Assembly: GCF_037975245.1 (NCBI RefSeq)
Contig: NC_092580.1
Location: 5,494,501 to 5,558,500, forward strand
DNA: 64,000 nucleotides
DNA from: Apostichopus japonicus
Lineage: Eukaryota > Echinodermata > Holothuroidea > Aspidochirotida > Stichopodidae
Direction of reading: 5' to 3'
Shown: one piece after another, positions 51,101-62,800 of the stretch
Position numbering within the stretch: position 1 is the stretch's first letter
Layout of the letters: each line of letters starts with the position of its first letter
Notes under the pieces: generated by a model
What the model saw: only the letters and a program-made list of their open reading frames with translations
Database searches by the model: none
Told to the model about the DNA's origin: nothing
Program-made: the position numbers and the translations under genes

Positions 51101-51862
51101 AATTTCAGGCTCTGTTACTTTCAAAGTTTAAAGAGTGTAGAATTGATGACCAGGGGCAGAACTAAGGTGCGTCAATAAAGGCCAGAGCAGATACCGGTAC
51201 ACCTGCTGACAAATACTGTTATTACCGGGTATACCGGAAATTTTCGCAGAGCTGCTATATCCAGTGTTAACTGTACTATGAAACACAAGCATGAACCTAT
51301 CTATATACACTAGCCTAGCCCACAAATGTATTTTCGCTTTTAGTAGGACTTTTCCATCTCCTTTTTTTTTCTTTTGCAGCAACTTATTTAAAAATTTTAT
51401 TCAAAGATATAAAAAAGAAATAAGTGTTGTTTACGTATCTTTCATTACAACGCGAAAGTACAGTTCAGTACACTTCAGGGACCAGTCCAACCAGAAAAAG
51501 TACAGTAGCATTTAATGGGTATGGGAATTACCAGGTCATTGACAGTTTGGATAGTAATGCGTAGAATCGGTATCAGAAAAAGTATGAATAAAGTAATAAA
51601 CATATTGCGTCGAATCGGTTTCTTCCCAAAATAACTTGTTAGAGCAGTTGACAAACTACGTGCGTGAAATGGAACTCTGACTACATGTATAGCTTAAAGT
51701 GAGGGGCAAATTATGAAGCGGTGACAATACTTTTCTTTTGTTCATCTTCTTAAATTGGATTGTTGACCCTATATTTTGTGAAGCTCGCTTTTTATGGAAG
51801 TGAAAGTCAATCGGTCAAGTTTTCAAACGATCAAAATTCTGCCCGTTTAAATGTTTAGATCA
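48149..51862. other. Intergenic region with one TA-flanked MITE
   Basis: No gene can be supported. Open frames here are short and unlinked. A stretch beginning GTGGCGTAACCAG near 48296 resembles the end of a dispersed repeat, but no partner end was found. Confidence 0.5.
50041..50308. mobile_element. MITE with TTGCGAAGTTCG termini and TA duplication
   Basis: The left end TTGCGAAGTTCG and right end CGAACTTCGCAA are exact inverted repeats of 12 bp. Both are flanked by TA (50039-50040, 50309-50310), as expected for Tc1/mariner-like elements. A second GCGAAGTTCGGGCA copy occurs 20 bp inside the left end. Noncoding, 268 bp. Confidence 0.75.
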
Positions 51863-52608
51863 TTAAACGTATTGTTACGTTGGAATGCGAGAGGTCTCGA
51901 TAACTAATTTTAACGAGACACAAGCCTGGGTTCGTTTCCGTAAGGAACACAGACAAATTGACGAGTCTTGAGGTTTTAAATGAGAACGTAAACTATATTG
52001 AACAATGGATTTCGAACCGACAACAACAACAAACGGTAATTACAAATATACAGAAAATTACTCACAAACTTAACAAGATAGGATACACTTTAAAACACGC
52101 TGGTCTCTTCCAACGGCGATATCCCACAGCGGCCACGACCTTGAGGACGACGATTCTCGGTCCGTTGTACCGCGAAATTCACTGGTCCTCGACGAAGTTT
52201 CTCGCGATCCCAGAAACAGCAGTCACCTTCTTTCCGGCGATGCTCCAAAATAGAAGACGGACTTCCAGCCACAATAGAGTGAAGCACAAGTCGAACTTCT
52301 CGCCGACTAAATATTACCAGAGTCAGTCCAAAATCAGCTTTATAGCCACTAACTCCTGGCGTAACGAACTTCCTCAACGGAGACAGAAATTCTTCACCTT
52401 CTCCGAAATAAACACTGGAAAACTGTAGTTTCACAGCAAAGTCCTCTTCAAACTTCTGAATGGAAGTGTAGAATCAATCTTGGTATCGATATCTCAATCC
52501 TTCAGAAAATACTGGTAGTTGAGCACTGACGATATATAGTAGAATGATATAATATGTGTCGTCGCTTGTATTCGTACAGAAACTGAGAAACTCTCCGATC
52601 TGGGCGGG
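51863..52608 (-). other. ATG-free transcribed-strand region with a Met-less open frame
   Basis: Downstream of a minus-strand TATA/Inr promoter. No ATG occurs on the minus strand from the promoter to 51863. The longest minus frame runs 52466-52090 (about 125 codons without a Met). A pyrimidine-rich acceptor (CTTCCATTCAG) precedes its FEEDFAVKLQFSSVYFGEGE segment. It could be a long 5' leader, an internal coding exon, or noncoding RNA. An overlapping plus-strand frame (51958-52428) is equally long but has no better support. No family recognised. Confidence 0.3.
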
Positions 52609-52616
52609 TTTATATA
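52580..52616 (-). promoter_or_regulatory. Candidate TATA/Inr core promoter
   Basis: Minus-strand TATATAAA (52616-52609) is followed 32 nt later by TCAGTTT, a match to the initiator consensus with its A at 52584. A GC-box-like CCCGCCC lies just after the TATA box. It points toward lower coordinates. Confidence 0.5.
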
Positions 52617-52624
52617 CGATTCGC

Positions 52625-53761
52625 CATGTCAAGAATCATCTGGATCTTTCTCGATACACTTGACCCAGTTTTTCTATTCTTGGAAGTCCTTTGCATATCT
52701 TGCGAACGTTCCAGAGAATCCACGAAGATGCCGTGCACAGCTTACACGCATTTCCACGTAAACCGACGTTAACCCGAGACCAGCGCGTCATCATGAGGAA
52801 TATACTAGAAAAATCGTGTATTGCTCATTACATAAATAACATTCTGACGTTAACCCGACCTAATTTCTCAAATACTGATTTATCACGTAGGCAATTTCAA
52901 TTACTCTCCACATTATAACATTAGGTTTCTCACTAGCAGTGACTAGCGTTAGGCTACAATGGGCGCTCGTAACAGTATGCACAGCACTAAAACACAAGCC
53001 ATCCTATCCCTTCCTCCTAGTGTACCGAAGCATGTGTTTTGAAACCTCCAACAGGTGCTGTATTCTGTACCTCTCCCCTACCCCCCCCCCCCTCATCCGT
53101 GGGTAGACTGTTCCAAATTATGTAAATGTACCCATTCCGTGCTCGTGAATGGCTGATTATGCCTTAACCGTTTTTGAAGGTGAAAACGCAAGAAACATAT
53201 CGGTGTCCCTCCGTTGACCTTTTGCTCGGTACAGTACATGCAACAGATGCAAGGGCTAAGATTGTGCAGTAAGAATATTTAATGTTTAGGACTACGGGGA
53301 GTGGTAAGGTATACACGATAAACAGTAGCAGCAGGAATATCAGTATTCTCGGGTTTGCATGTACTGTCTGGGTTGGTATTTTAATAAGGTATATATTATT
53401 TTTACCGGGTATTCAAGGTTGTTTGGGATATACCTGGTATTTTCTGTATATATTCGTTGATGACAGATTTAAATACCGTCGACTGACTATTTTGTACTGG
53501 GAGGAGGGAAGCTTAGAAGATGTGATTGTGTCCAGGGATGGGGTCTAATGGAAGGAGTGTCCCTTTCAGAAATTTTAGTAAAATGGAGACTGCTTAGATG
53601 CAAAATGGTGCTATAGTTTGCTTCTTTTGTAGGTTGTACTGCATATATTGATAAATACACTCAGTCATAGATTATAAACAAAGATACGTTGTAAGTGACC
53701 TCAAATATATAGTATATTTGTGTGAATTATCAACATATAATGGTTATAATTCTCATTAAAG
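52625..53761. other. Region upstream of the first recognised Ccdc66 exon
   Basis: No exon could be secured. The true first exon of the coiled-coil gene should lie here or in the preceding interval, possibly sharing a divergent promoter with the minus-strand TATA at 52.6 kb. A C11-12 tract occurs near 53080. Confidence 0.35.
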
Positions 53762-53820
53762 GGAAGGATTAAGAAATGCTGCAAGAGCTAAACATGGTAC
53801 AAGTGGTCTTTTTCCAGAAG
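53762..53820 (+). CDS. CCDC66: Ccdc66-like exon a
   Basis: Frame EGLRNAARAKHGTSGLFPE ends in phase 1 at CCAGAAG/GTAAGT. An in-frame TAA just before requires an acceptor (CATTAAAG) at 53761, which has a weak pyrimidine tract. The donor is strong. Confidence 0.5.
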
Positions 53821-56800
53821 GTAAGTTTAACGCACTGAAATTGAAGATTAAGGACTTTCTAGGCTTACACATCTTGGTTCAATTTTCCGGGCAAATTTCT
53901 AGATGTATAGCTATGTTTGTACATAGGAATATCATATTATTTTACAAGAGATCAGTCTTACTTGTCTGTCTGTCTGTCTGTCACAAAGCAGCTATTCATC
54001 GACATGATTTCAAAGAGAAATGTCAAAAACAAACAAAAGAACCTAAGGGTAATGCAGCAGCTCTAAGAAGTAGCATGATGCAGGTAATAATTTATCCAGT
54101 ATCGCATCGCAAAATACTACGAAAAATGGGTAGAGTTATAGGTGTGTAGCAGTGTTTGTACGTAGGAATCTCATAGTATATTACAAGAGATCAATTCAAA
54201 CTTTGATCACTAAATTATTTTACTTGTGATGTATGCAACGATGGGAAGTGATGCTTGAAGTACAATGCAGAGTGGTCCTCCTCAGAAGTCTGAATCTTGT
54301 ATTAATAAGGCAAGGAAAACTGGCTTGACCAAACTTTGAATATTGGTGTGATGTGAATCTAAGAAAGCCACTAAAAATGTTGAGTCAAGAAGTTGCTGTT
54401 TGAGCTGCCATGTGACAATAGAGAACTGGAAAATATTGTTTTTGTTAGTGAAATGAATTGATTCATAAATATTCATGTATGAGATTTAGATGTAAGGTTT
54501 CTATGACTCAGAGTCTCTTAAACAAATTTTTTATGATTTTGTTCTTAATTCAAATGAAATCAATTTTTTCTTTTGCTACAGAAAAGAAACCAAAGAAAAA
54601 GGTTAGTAAAATTATGCAATATATTTCAATGGGAGTCATAAACATGAAGTGTTCTGCATGTTTCATTGAAACAATGCTAATACATTAACAGCATGATAGG
54701 CACCTTAAGTAATAAAAACATGTTTATAATGTAAACATTTTTTTGTCTGCTTGATTTAACAATTGATCAAACCAACAATGACATTCTGGACAGTAAGATG
54801 ACCATTGTACAGCCAGGCCATCACTTAACCCTTGAGATCCAGCAAGAAATTTGCAATCTCATCTCTTTGTTTTAAGAAAAGATAAAGAAGAAAAGTTATA
54901 ATCCTTTCCTTTCAAAAGCTGTTCATACATTTTCTTTTTTATAGCAATTTAGTTATAAATCTCGAAGTCAGTCTTATCCGGTGAGAAAGGCTCAAACAGA
55001 TGTCGATAGTAAGGACGTTAGTAAACAACAACAACAACATCAACGTGCAAAAACAGGTTCTCAGAAAGGATCCTCAACTATTAAACAGCACAGAGTTCCC
55101 CACAGTGGCGAGAGAGAAAGATCTGGAAGCACAGAAAACAAGGGAAACAGTAATACCCAGAAGAAACAAGTTGTGGATTTTGTAAAGAAGAACAAGACAG
55201 TAGGTGGCACATCTGGAGGTGGCTCAGGTAAAAGATCCTCTGAAGTGAGAACCACCAATACCATCACTCTCACCCAGGAACAACTTAATGCTATTCTACA
55301 ATCTATTGGTACAGCCTCTGGTGGCAATGGTGCTCCTGCGATCGCAATCGGTGAGTAAGGGATGGTGTGGTCAGAGAGATGTCATTTGTTAATGACCAGG
55401 GATGAGCTCATACTGGGCGGCACTGGGCGGCTGCGCCCAGCAGTTCTGAATGCCGCCCAGCACAAACAGTATTTTAATCATTTCTGCCCGCACTTTTTGA
55501 TGATAATTTAACAAATTTTACCATAACCAAAATCTGGGAGAATACATGGCACAGAATATGAAAAATAGCACTAAATAAGCATACTTCATTTGTAAAATTT
55601 GTCCAGTGGGGAGGGGATACCCCACCCATGAGATTCCACTCCCAGGGTGTGGATCACACTAGCGCACACTCTACCTGGCACTCAAATATTCCTGAGCACA
55701 TCCCTGGATGACCAAAGAATTTACCAATTAGCTCAGGTTGGACTTGGTGGTATAAAGAGCTGCACGAAACAACTCTTGACTTCATGAGACAATTTGTAAA
55801 ATTTATCAACAGTTAGTGACTTTATGACGTAATTTGATAAGCAAAGAACAGAGGAGTCTATCATGATGATGATGATGATGATGATGATGATCATCATCAT
55901 CATCATCATCATTATCACTTCTTCAGCCTTTAGCAAAATGAGCTTTGCATTATCGACGGATGTTTTGAAGATATCTTGAAGGATATCTGTATTCTTTCCA
56001 AACTTTATCAATTTGGTAAAATTGTTTAAAGTAAGTTTCCTAGAACAGTTGACCATCCAGCTTCTTCCTACACACTGAAGAGCATGTGAATTAAATGTCA
56101 CAGTTAAAGGTAATGGTAATAGGCTCATTGATGTTAGAATATGACTGCTTTGTTATCCTACTTTCTAGTATGTTTTTGCACATTAGTGTTAACTGTTACT
56201 ATGAACTAGAGAAGATCTAGTTTTTACACTTTCTACATATCTATGACACTTACACAAGTCCTTTCTGTTAGTATGTGCATCATCACTCCTCTTGGGTTTA
56301 TGATCAGCTGTGAAATGTTAAGGGACTTAAAGAAACCATCTCAAAAGTTCAAATTTAAATAATGGCCTTTCTTTGATTTGCCTTACTCTCTTCAGAGAAT
56401 GGAGAAGTAAAAGTGGAAAGTCCTGATGTGAAAACCAATGGTACTGTTGGGCAAGAAAAGGATGAAAAGAGGAAAATGGATGACGACAGCAACAAGAACA
56501 AAGAAAGTAAGACAATGGATGAGGACAATGAGAAGAAGGAATCTTCCAAGAAAGAAACTGACGATGAAGATAAGAAGACAGTTGCCTCTGAGAACGTTTT
56601 CCATTTGTTGAAGCAACTTGAAGAGGATGATGGACGTTCAGATGATCATATTGTGACCGAAGTATCGTCTAAGCCGCCATCTTTGCCAAGAACAGCAGAC
56701 AGTAATGACAGAAAGATAGATACTTTACAGAGGAATGGTCAGTATTTGTTTGACTTTATGATGTTATGAAATGCTGTGCAACTTCTCCTGAGTTTCTGTA

Positions 56801-59800
56801 CTGCTGTATGGTATTCTTTGATTCAGACAACTGCCTGTATAGACTTTGTGTAACTTACGAACACTTATTTCTTGAGAAATTCAGTCCCATCTGTGAGAAT
56901 GCAGGTAACAATAGAAATTGCAGGTAACAATAGAGAATGCAGGTTACAATAGAAATGCAGGTAACAATAGAGAATGCAGGTAACAATAGAAAATGTAGGT
57001 AACAATAGAGAATGCAGGTAACAATAGAGAATGCAGGTTACAATAGAAATGCAGGTAACAATAGAAAATGTAGGTAACAATAGAGAATGCAGGTAACAAT
57101 AGAGAATGCAAGTAACAATAGAGAATGCAGGTAACAATAGAGAATGCAGGTAACAATAGAGAATGCAAGTAACAATAGAGAATGCAGGTAACAATAGAAA
57201 TTGCAGGTAACAATAGAGAATGCAGGTAACAATAGAAAATGTAGGTAACAATAGAGAATGCAGGTAACAATAGAGAATGCAAGTAACAATAGAGAATGCA
57301 GGTAACAATAGAGAGTCTTTTGCTTTATGATGTTATAATTACTGAATGGTTCCCTTTCCAAACCTACTTATAAATCTCTCAATTTGTGTGACATAGTTTT
57401 AGCTAGTTTGATTTCTGCAATATCAGGTAAAGTTTTCCATGGCATCTATTCAGTTAGCCTTTGGTTCAAATTGTATTCTGGGTGTTATCTGGTTAACACT
57501 TCTTTAAGATCATTCTCATGATGCAAATTAGCGGTGTAAACACCATCTGAAAACACCAACGATGATGTAACCTTACTTAGCTATGTCTACTTAACATTTC
57601 ATTTATACAGTGCTGCATAATGTTTTTACTCAGAGAACTGTCAAAGTTCTTGATGGCAGATTTAGTCATTGGTTTTCTGGTTAGTACTTCTCACTTAGTT
57701 TAATATTGTCGCTACCGCTGCTGCTGTAGATCTCTTTTTAAACCTGCACGCCACCACCGGTCCTTCTGGGGCAGGTTTTTCAAAAACAAGACTTCTAATT
57801 TATGCTGGTAACTCCATTTTAAAGAAAACTTAGCTTCTAAGCCATCGATAGAAATTCTCAAATAATTTCTTGAAATTATGGTTTTTCATGAGTGCTATAC
57901 ATTTTCCGCTTTGCTTGCAAAAGTAGTAACAAAAGTCCCTATGTCATCAGCCAAGGTCAAGAAGAAATAAAAGAGGATAGAAATTCTCAAATAATTCCTT
58001 GAAATTATGGCTTTTCAAGAGTGCTATACATTTTCCACTTTGCTTGCAAAAGTAGTAACAAAGGTCCTTATGTCATAAGCCAAGGTCAAGAAGAAATAAA
58101 AGAGGATAGAAATTCTCAAATAATTCCTTGAAATTATGGCTTTTCAAGAGTGCTATACATTTTCCACTTTGCTTGCAAAAGTAGTAACAAAGGTCCTTAT
58201 GTCATAAGCCAAGGTCAAGAAGAAATAAAAGAGGATTGTTTATCTAGTATGTATCAACCTTGAGTTCTGCCTATCTGAAGCATATCTGTTGTATCAGTTA
58301 CAGAATTGTTTCCCCAGCAGTGCTTTAGTTTGACCTTAGTCTGAATAAGACATATAAGAGGGGTGTTAATGTTCAGTTTAAGACTGCCTTTGTTTTCATG
58401 AGAAACGCTGATTAATATGAAAACTTTTGGCACCTTTGAAAGATGCACGTTACCATTGAGCCTATTCCAATATCTTTGACAAAGTTTCTGTAAAAAAGTT
58501 TTGATGGCAAAATTGATTTTGATTCATCCATTTTTTTAGGCCTGAAAGATTTGACATGGGGCAGTTCTGCAGGAATGGGTAACATCGGTGCTATTGTGGG
58601 GTCTCAAACCACATTAACCCTTCAGGAGAAGAAAAGACTGGAATGGAAACAAGCATTAGGTAAAGTGGACAGAGAAAGGAAGTATAAAAAGTTTATTTAA
58701 TTCTTGTAAGAAGTTTGACTCTATTAATAGAGACACAAAATTTCTACTCTGTACATAAAATTGTTTCTTTTTCCTTTGTTTTTTCTACATAAAATGACCA
58801 CTGAAAGAACTACCATTTTTTGTACCTGTTTTGTACATTTAGGTAACTAATACAGTAATACTGTTCATGTTAGGATTGCAATGGTTGTTATGAGCTACCA
58901 AAAGTTAAGGATTATTTTAAACAGAAGTATTCTTCAAACAACTTAAACGTTGCAGAAGGGTTGATATTGTTAGCTAGGCAAACTCAATCAATTAGTGGTT
59001 TCAGAACTCGGTTGGCATGAATTTAACTGTAAAAATTGTTCTTCAGACGAACAGAGAGCTGAGCAGAAACAACGGAAGATGCATGAAGATGCACTCCGCA
59101 AGTCTCTGGATGACAATGGAATCTATCACAGGCAGAGGACACCTCAACAAGCAGAGAAGATAACTCCTCCAAGTAGTATGAAAAAGGTAAATCTCATTCA
59201 GACAGTAAGTGTCTTGTCGTAGTTCAACGATCTGTGTCAACCAGAAAAGCTGCAGCTGCTGCAACCTGCCTTGCAGCAAGACTGCATAGATACAGCAAAC
59301 AATAGAGATATACTGCAGCAGAGCACCATTGCCTATTGTGTAATACTGCAGTGCATATTGTGTGAGACAGCACAAAAGACTAAGTCCAATACAGCCTGGC
59401 TGCAGCTGCTGCAAACTGCCCTGCAGCAAGGCTGCATAAATACAGCAAACAATAGAGATACACTGCAGCAGAGCACCATTGCCTATTGTGTAATACTGCA
59501 GTGCCTATTGTGTGAGACAGCACAGCACAAAAGACTAAGTCCAATGCAGCCTGGCTGCAGGATGCTGCAAACTGCCCTGCAGCAAGGCTGCATTAATACA
59601 GCAAACAATAGAGATATACTGCAGCAGAGGACCATTGCCTAAAGTGTAATACTGCAGTGTCTATTGTGTGGAACAGCACAGCAAACAAGACTAAGCCCAT
59701 TGCAGCCTGGCTGCAGCTGCTGCAAACTGCCCTGCAGCAAGGCTGCATAAATACAGCAAACAATAGAGATATACTGCAGCATAGAACAATTGCCAATTGT

Positions 59801-62800
59801 GTAATACTACAGTACCTATTGTGTGAAACAGCACAGCACAAAAGACTAAGTCCAATACAGCCTGGTTGCAGGATGCTGCAGCTACCTCAGCATCCTACTT
59901 TTGACATATTGCCTATTTAAAGGTATTTATTATTCCTGTCACACATGCTGTGGCTACATATCACTATAGATTTGGCACCATTCATCACATTTCTAGTCAG
60001 CTAGATAGTATTTACTCGGCAAAGTTACTCTCCCCCATTGAACTTTAAAATGTATCAGAGGCTTAATTTCTTCATATTTCTAGGATTCTAACATTTTAAT
60101 GGTCCTCATTTGGTTGATTAGCTAGACTTTGCTGCAGCATTTGCTAATTGTCTGGCTGGTCTGGTCTGGTTCAAAGATGCTGATGGTATGACTGATTGGC
60201 TGCAGCTATTGCAGGTTAATTGACATGCATGGCATGGCTTATTGACTAAATGTTAAGTCTGTTTAAAGAGTCTTAACAAGTTTCTGCAGGTTTAGCGATT
60301 GCTAATTGGTTGCTGGTTTCTGCATCTCCAGTGATCCCTGGAAAAATCAAGATGAGAAATTAAAATGCTGCTGGCACCTACACTAAGATGCCAGGTAGGT
60401 TCATTCATTGTGACAAACTTTACCAATTGATAAATCTGATGTGAACTACTGTGCCTTTCGGCACTCTTGTAATATTTAAACTTAGCAATAAAGTACCAGT
60501 TTTTAATGTCGACTGATTGGTTTCACCTTCAGGAATCAGCTGAGGATAGACTCATCCCTGAGTCGTCTCTTGGACAGGTTGCAAGACGGTCATTTGTCCC
60601 TGCTGCAATGAGGAGCAACTTCTTTATCGGAGTACGTATCGCTGAGGAGCTCAGCTGTTTTAGAATTTATTTATCTCCTCTCCATGATACATTGAAACTA
60701 CAGATGAGTATAACATGGGTCATGGCAGAAGGGGCATTGGAGGAATGTGTGGTTAAGGAGTATGTTATTATAGTTTAGTTTAATCTTAAGCTCCCTAAAA
60801 GTGTATTAGTAGCACTTATAAAAAAACTTATATAACATTGTTCACCAACTTAAATTGAGAATCAGCAACTTCATTTGACAAGCTTCACCAACTCTTTTTT
60901 AACCTTGCATGGGATGAAACTGCCATTTCCACGTATAAGTAAAATTTCTAACAATTTTCACCTGATAAAATGAGAAAACCTTTGATATTTGATTAATGCT
61001 TCAATGGGGGAGGATTGATTGACTAGCTCCAATTGATAATGCATGGAATGAAACAGTTATTTACATGGGTAGGAAAACTTTTGGCAATTTTCACCTGATA
61101 AATTGAGAACCAGCATCTTGATTTGCCAAACTTTGGTATTTGATGAACGCTTCAATGGGGAGGTCTCGGTCGATGAGCTCAATTGATGATGCATGGAATG
61201 AAACAGCCATTTACATGGGCAGTAAAAACTTTTGCCAATTTTCAGCTGAAAAATGAGAACCAGCAACTTCATTTGAATTTCTAAGTACGAACCTAGGTGC
61301 TCAATTATTTGACCAGAATACAGTGCATTCATACCCGCCAATGGGAAATAATTATAATGTTAGGTTTACAGTCTTGTTCAGGGCCAAGGCTCTCTCACGC
61401 AACTTTACATCTTAAAGCAGCATTTTGCGTTTGGTCGCCGTTTTCTATTTTTTTGACAAGTCCATCAAGTTTTTTACATATATCAATCACAAAACAGCAA
61501 ACTAAGATATCAGCCAAGTTTTTCCCTGCCAACATCGTTAATTTGCGAGTAATTAAGGATATTTGCAGAGAATGAGAAAAGTATCCACGACAAAATTCCA
61601 CATTTAAAATTAATCGCATACAGTACCCCAAACCCACTAGTTTGAAGTCAACCAATCAGAGATGCAGGTTTAGTTATGAGCCGTTGCTAAAAATAGATTC
61701 AAGACTTTGCATTGGCACAACCAGGGAGTTGTTATGGAACTCCCTGGTACAACTGCCATATAGACTGTACACAAATCAAGCTTGGTGTTGGATTACGTAT
61801 TGGTCAATGACGTTCGTAGTGTTTAAATATTCATATTATGGGCGAGGTTAATTGGGATCCCAACGGAAAATATCTTGGAGAAAAACAAAGTTGAAAGTTG
61901 CACATTTTTCGACTTTTATGCCACCATTTGAAGTAAGATTTAAATAGATAAGCTAGTTATGTATGTTGTTATGGCATAGTGAAGTCAGTGAGGTTGAGAA
62001 ATATCATAGTAAAGGACGCAAAATGCTGCTTTAACCCTGGTCATTGGTAACTTGTCACACACCTACACACCAAAGTGTGCACAATTCAATCAATCTCTCC
62101 TGGGGCACCACAGTGCACCACAAACATGTTTCTCCCGGGGGACTTCCCATAGGTGCAGCCACCAACCAGCGAACACAACTTTACTTACAAGTTACCTCGC
62201 AAGTCCCCAATTATACACCTGGGTGAAGAGAGGCAATGGAGATAAAGCGCCTTGCCCAAGGACACAACGCTATGATCTGGCCAGGAACCGAACCTGTAAT
62301 CCTTCGATCACAAGTCCACTGCCTTAACCACTTGACCACAACACCCTCACAAAAATTGTCATACAAAAAAATCACTGTTGAAGCACTGTGAAAGCTTTAC
62401 GTTCAACCAGACTTGATCTAACTCGTCAAATGAAAATAACAACCAAGAAAGCCTATTAAAAATTCAAATGATGACAATAAAGCAGAAAGACAGATATTCC
62501 CTGAACTAGTAAAGCTAGATGCCTAAGTAATAATCACATTTGCCACCCAGAATGTCCTGATATGGAATTTCGTTTTGGTTTTCCATATTTGCATAAATAC
62601 TGCCAGTTCCTTGAAAAAAAAATGATCACTTTGTTAAATTTGTGAAGATAGACCATGGATGTTTCTTATGCATCATAGCTTTCAGAAATATGGCAGTCAT
62701 ACGTCAGAAAGAAGAAGTCGTAGAATCCTACGAGAAGTGCGTCCCCCTTCCATCTAAAATGTATTTACAGTATCTAAAGTACAGCAAGCACATGATTAAT

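Larger units (their letters stand above)
55351..56395 (+). other. Ccdc66-like intron with MITE and trinucleotide palindrome
   Basis: Phase 1 intron of 1.0 kb holding a 312-bp inverted-repeat element and an ATG/CAT palindrome. No other gene. Confidence 0.75.
56738..58539 (+). other. Ccdc66-like intron with two tandem arrays
   Basis: Phase 1 intron of 1.8 kb containing a 19-bp minisatellite and a 129-bp triplication. Ends in a T7 tract and TTAG acceptor. Confidence 0.8.

Noticed and set aside
53282-53548. Candidate first exon of the Ccdc66-like gene (88-codon frame)
   Set aside because: No donor in the needed phase and no similarity to the expected N-terminus.
56865-57361. Three overlapping minus-strand frames of 107-147 residues with leucine-rich 19-residue repeats
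   Set aside because: They are the three frames of one 19-bp minisatellite without stops; no start context or splice signals, and the repeat lies inside a plus-strand intron.
59043-59920. Plus and minus frames across the CTGCAG array
   Set aside because: Repeat translations without splice support; only 59047-59186 is a Ccdc66 exon.
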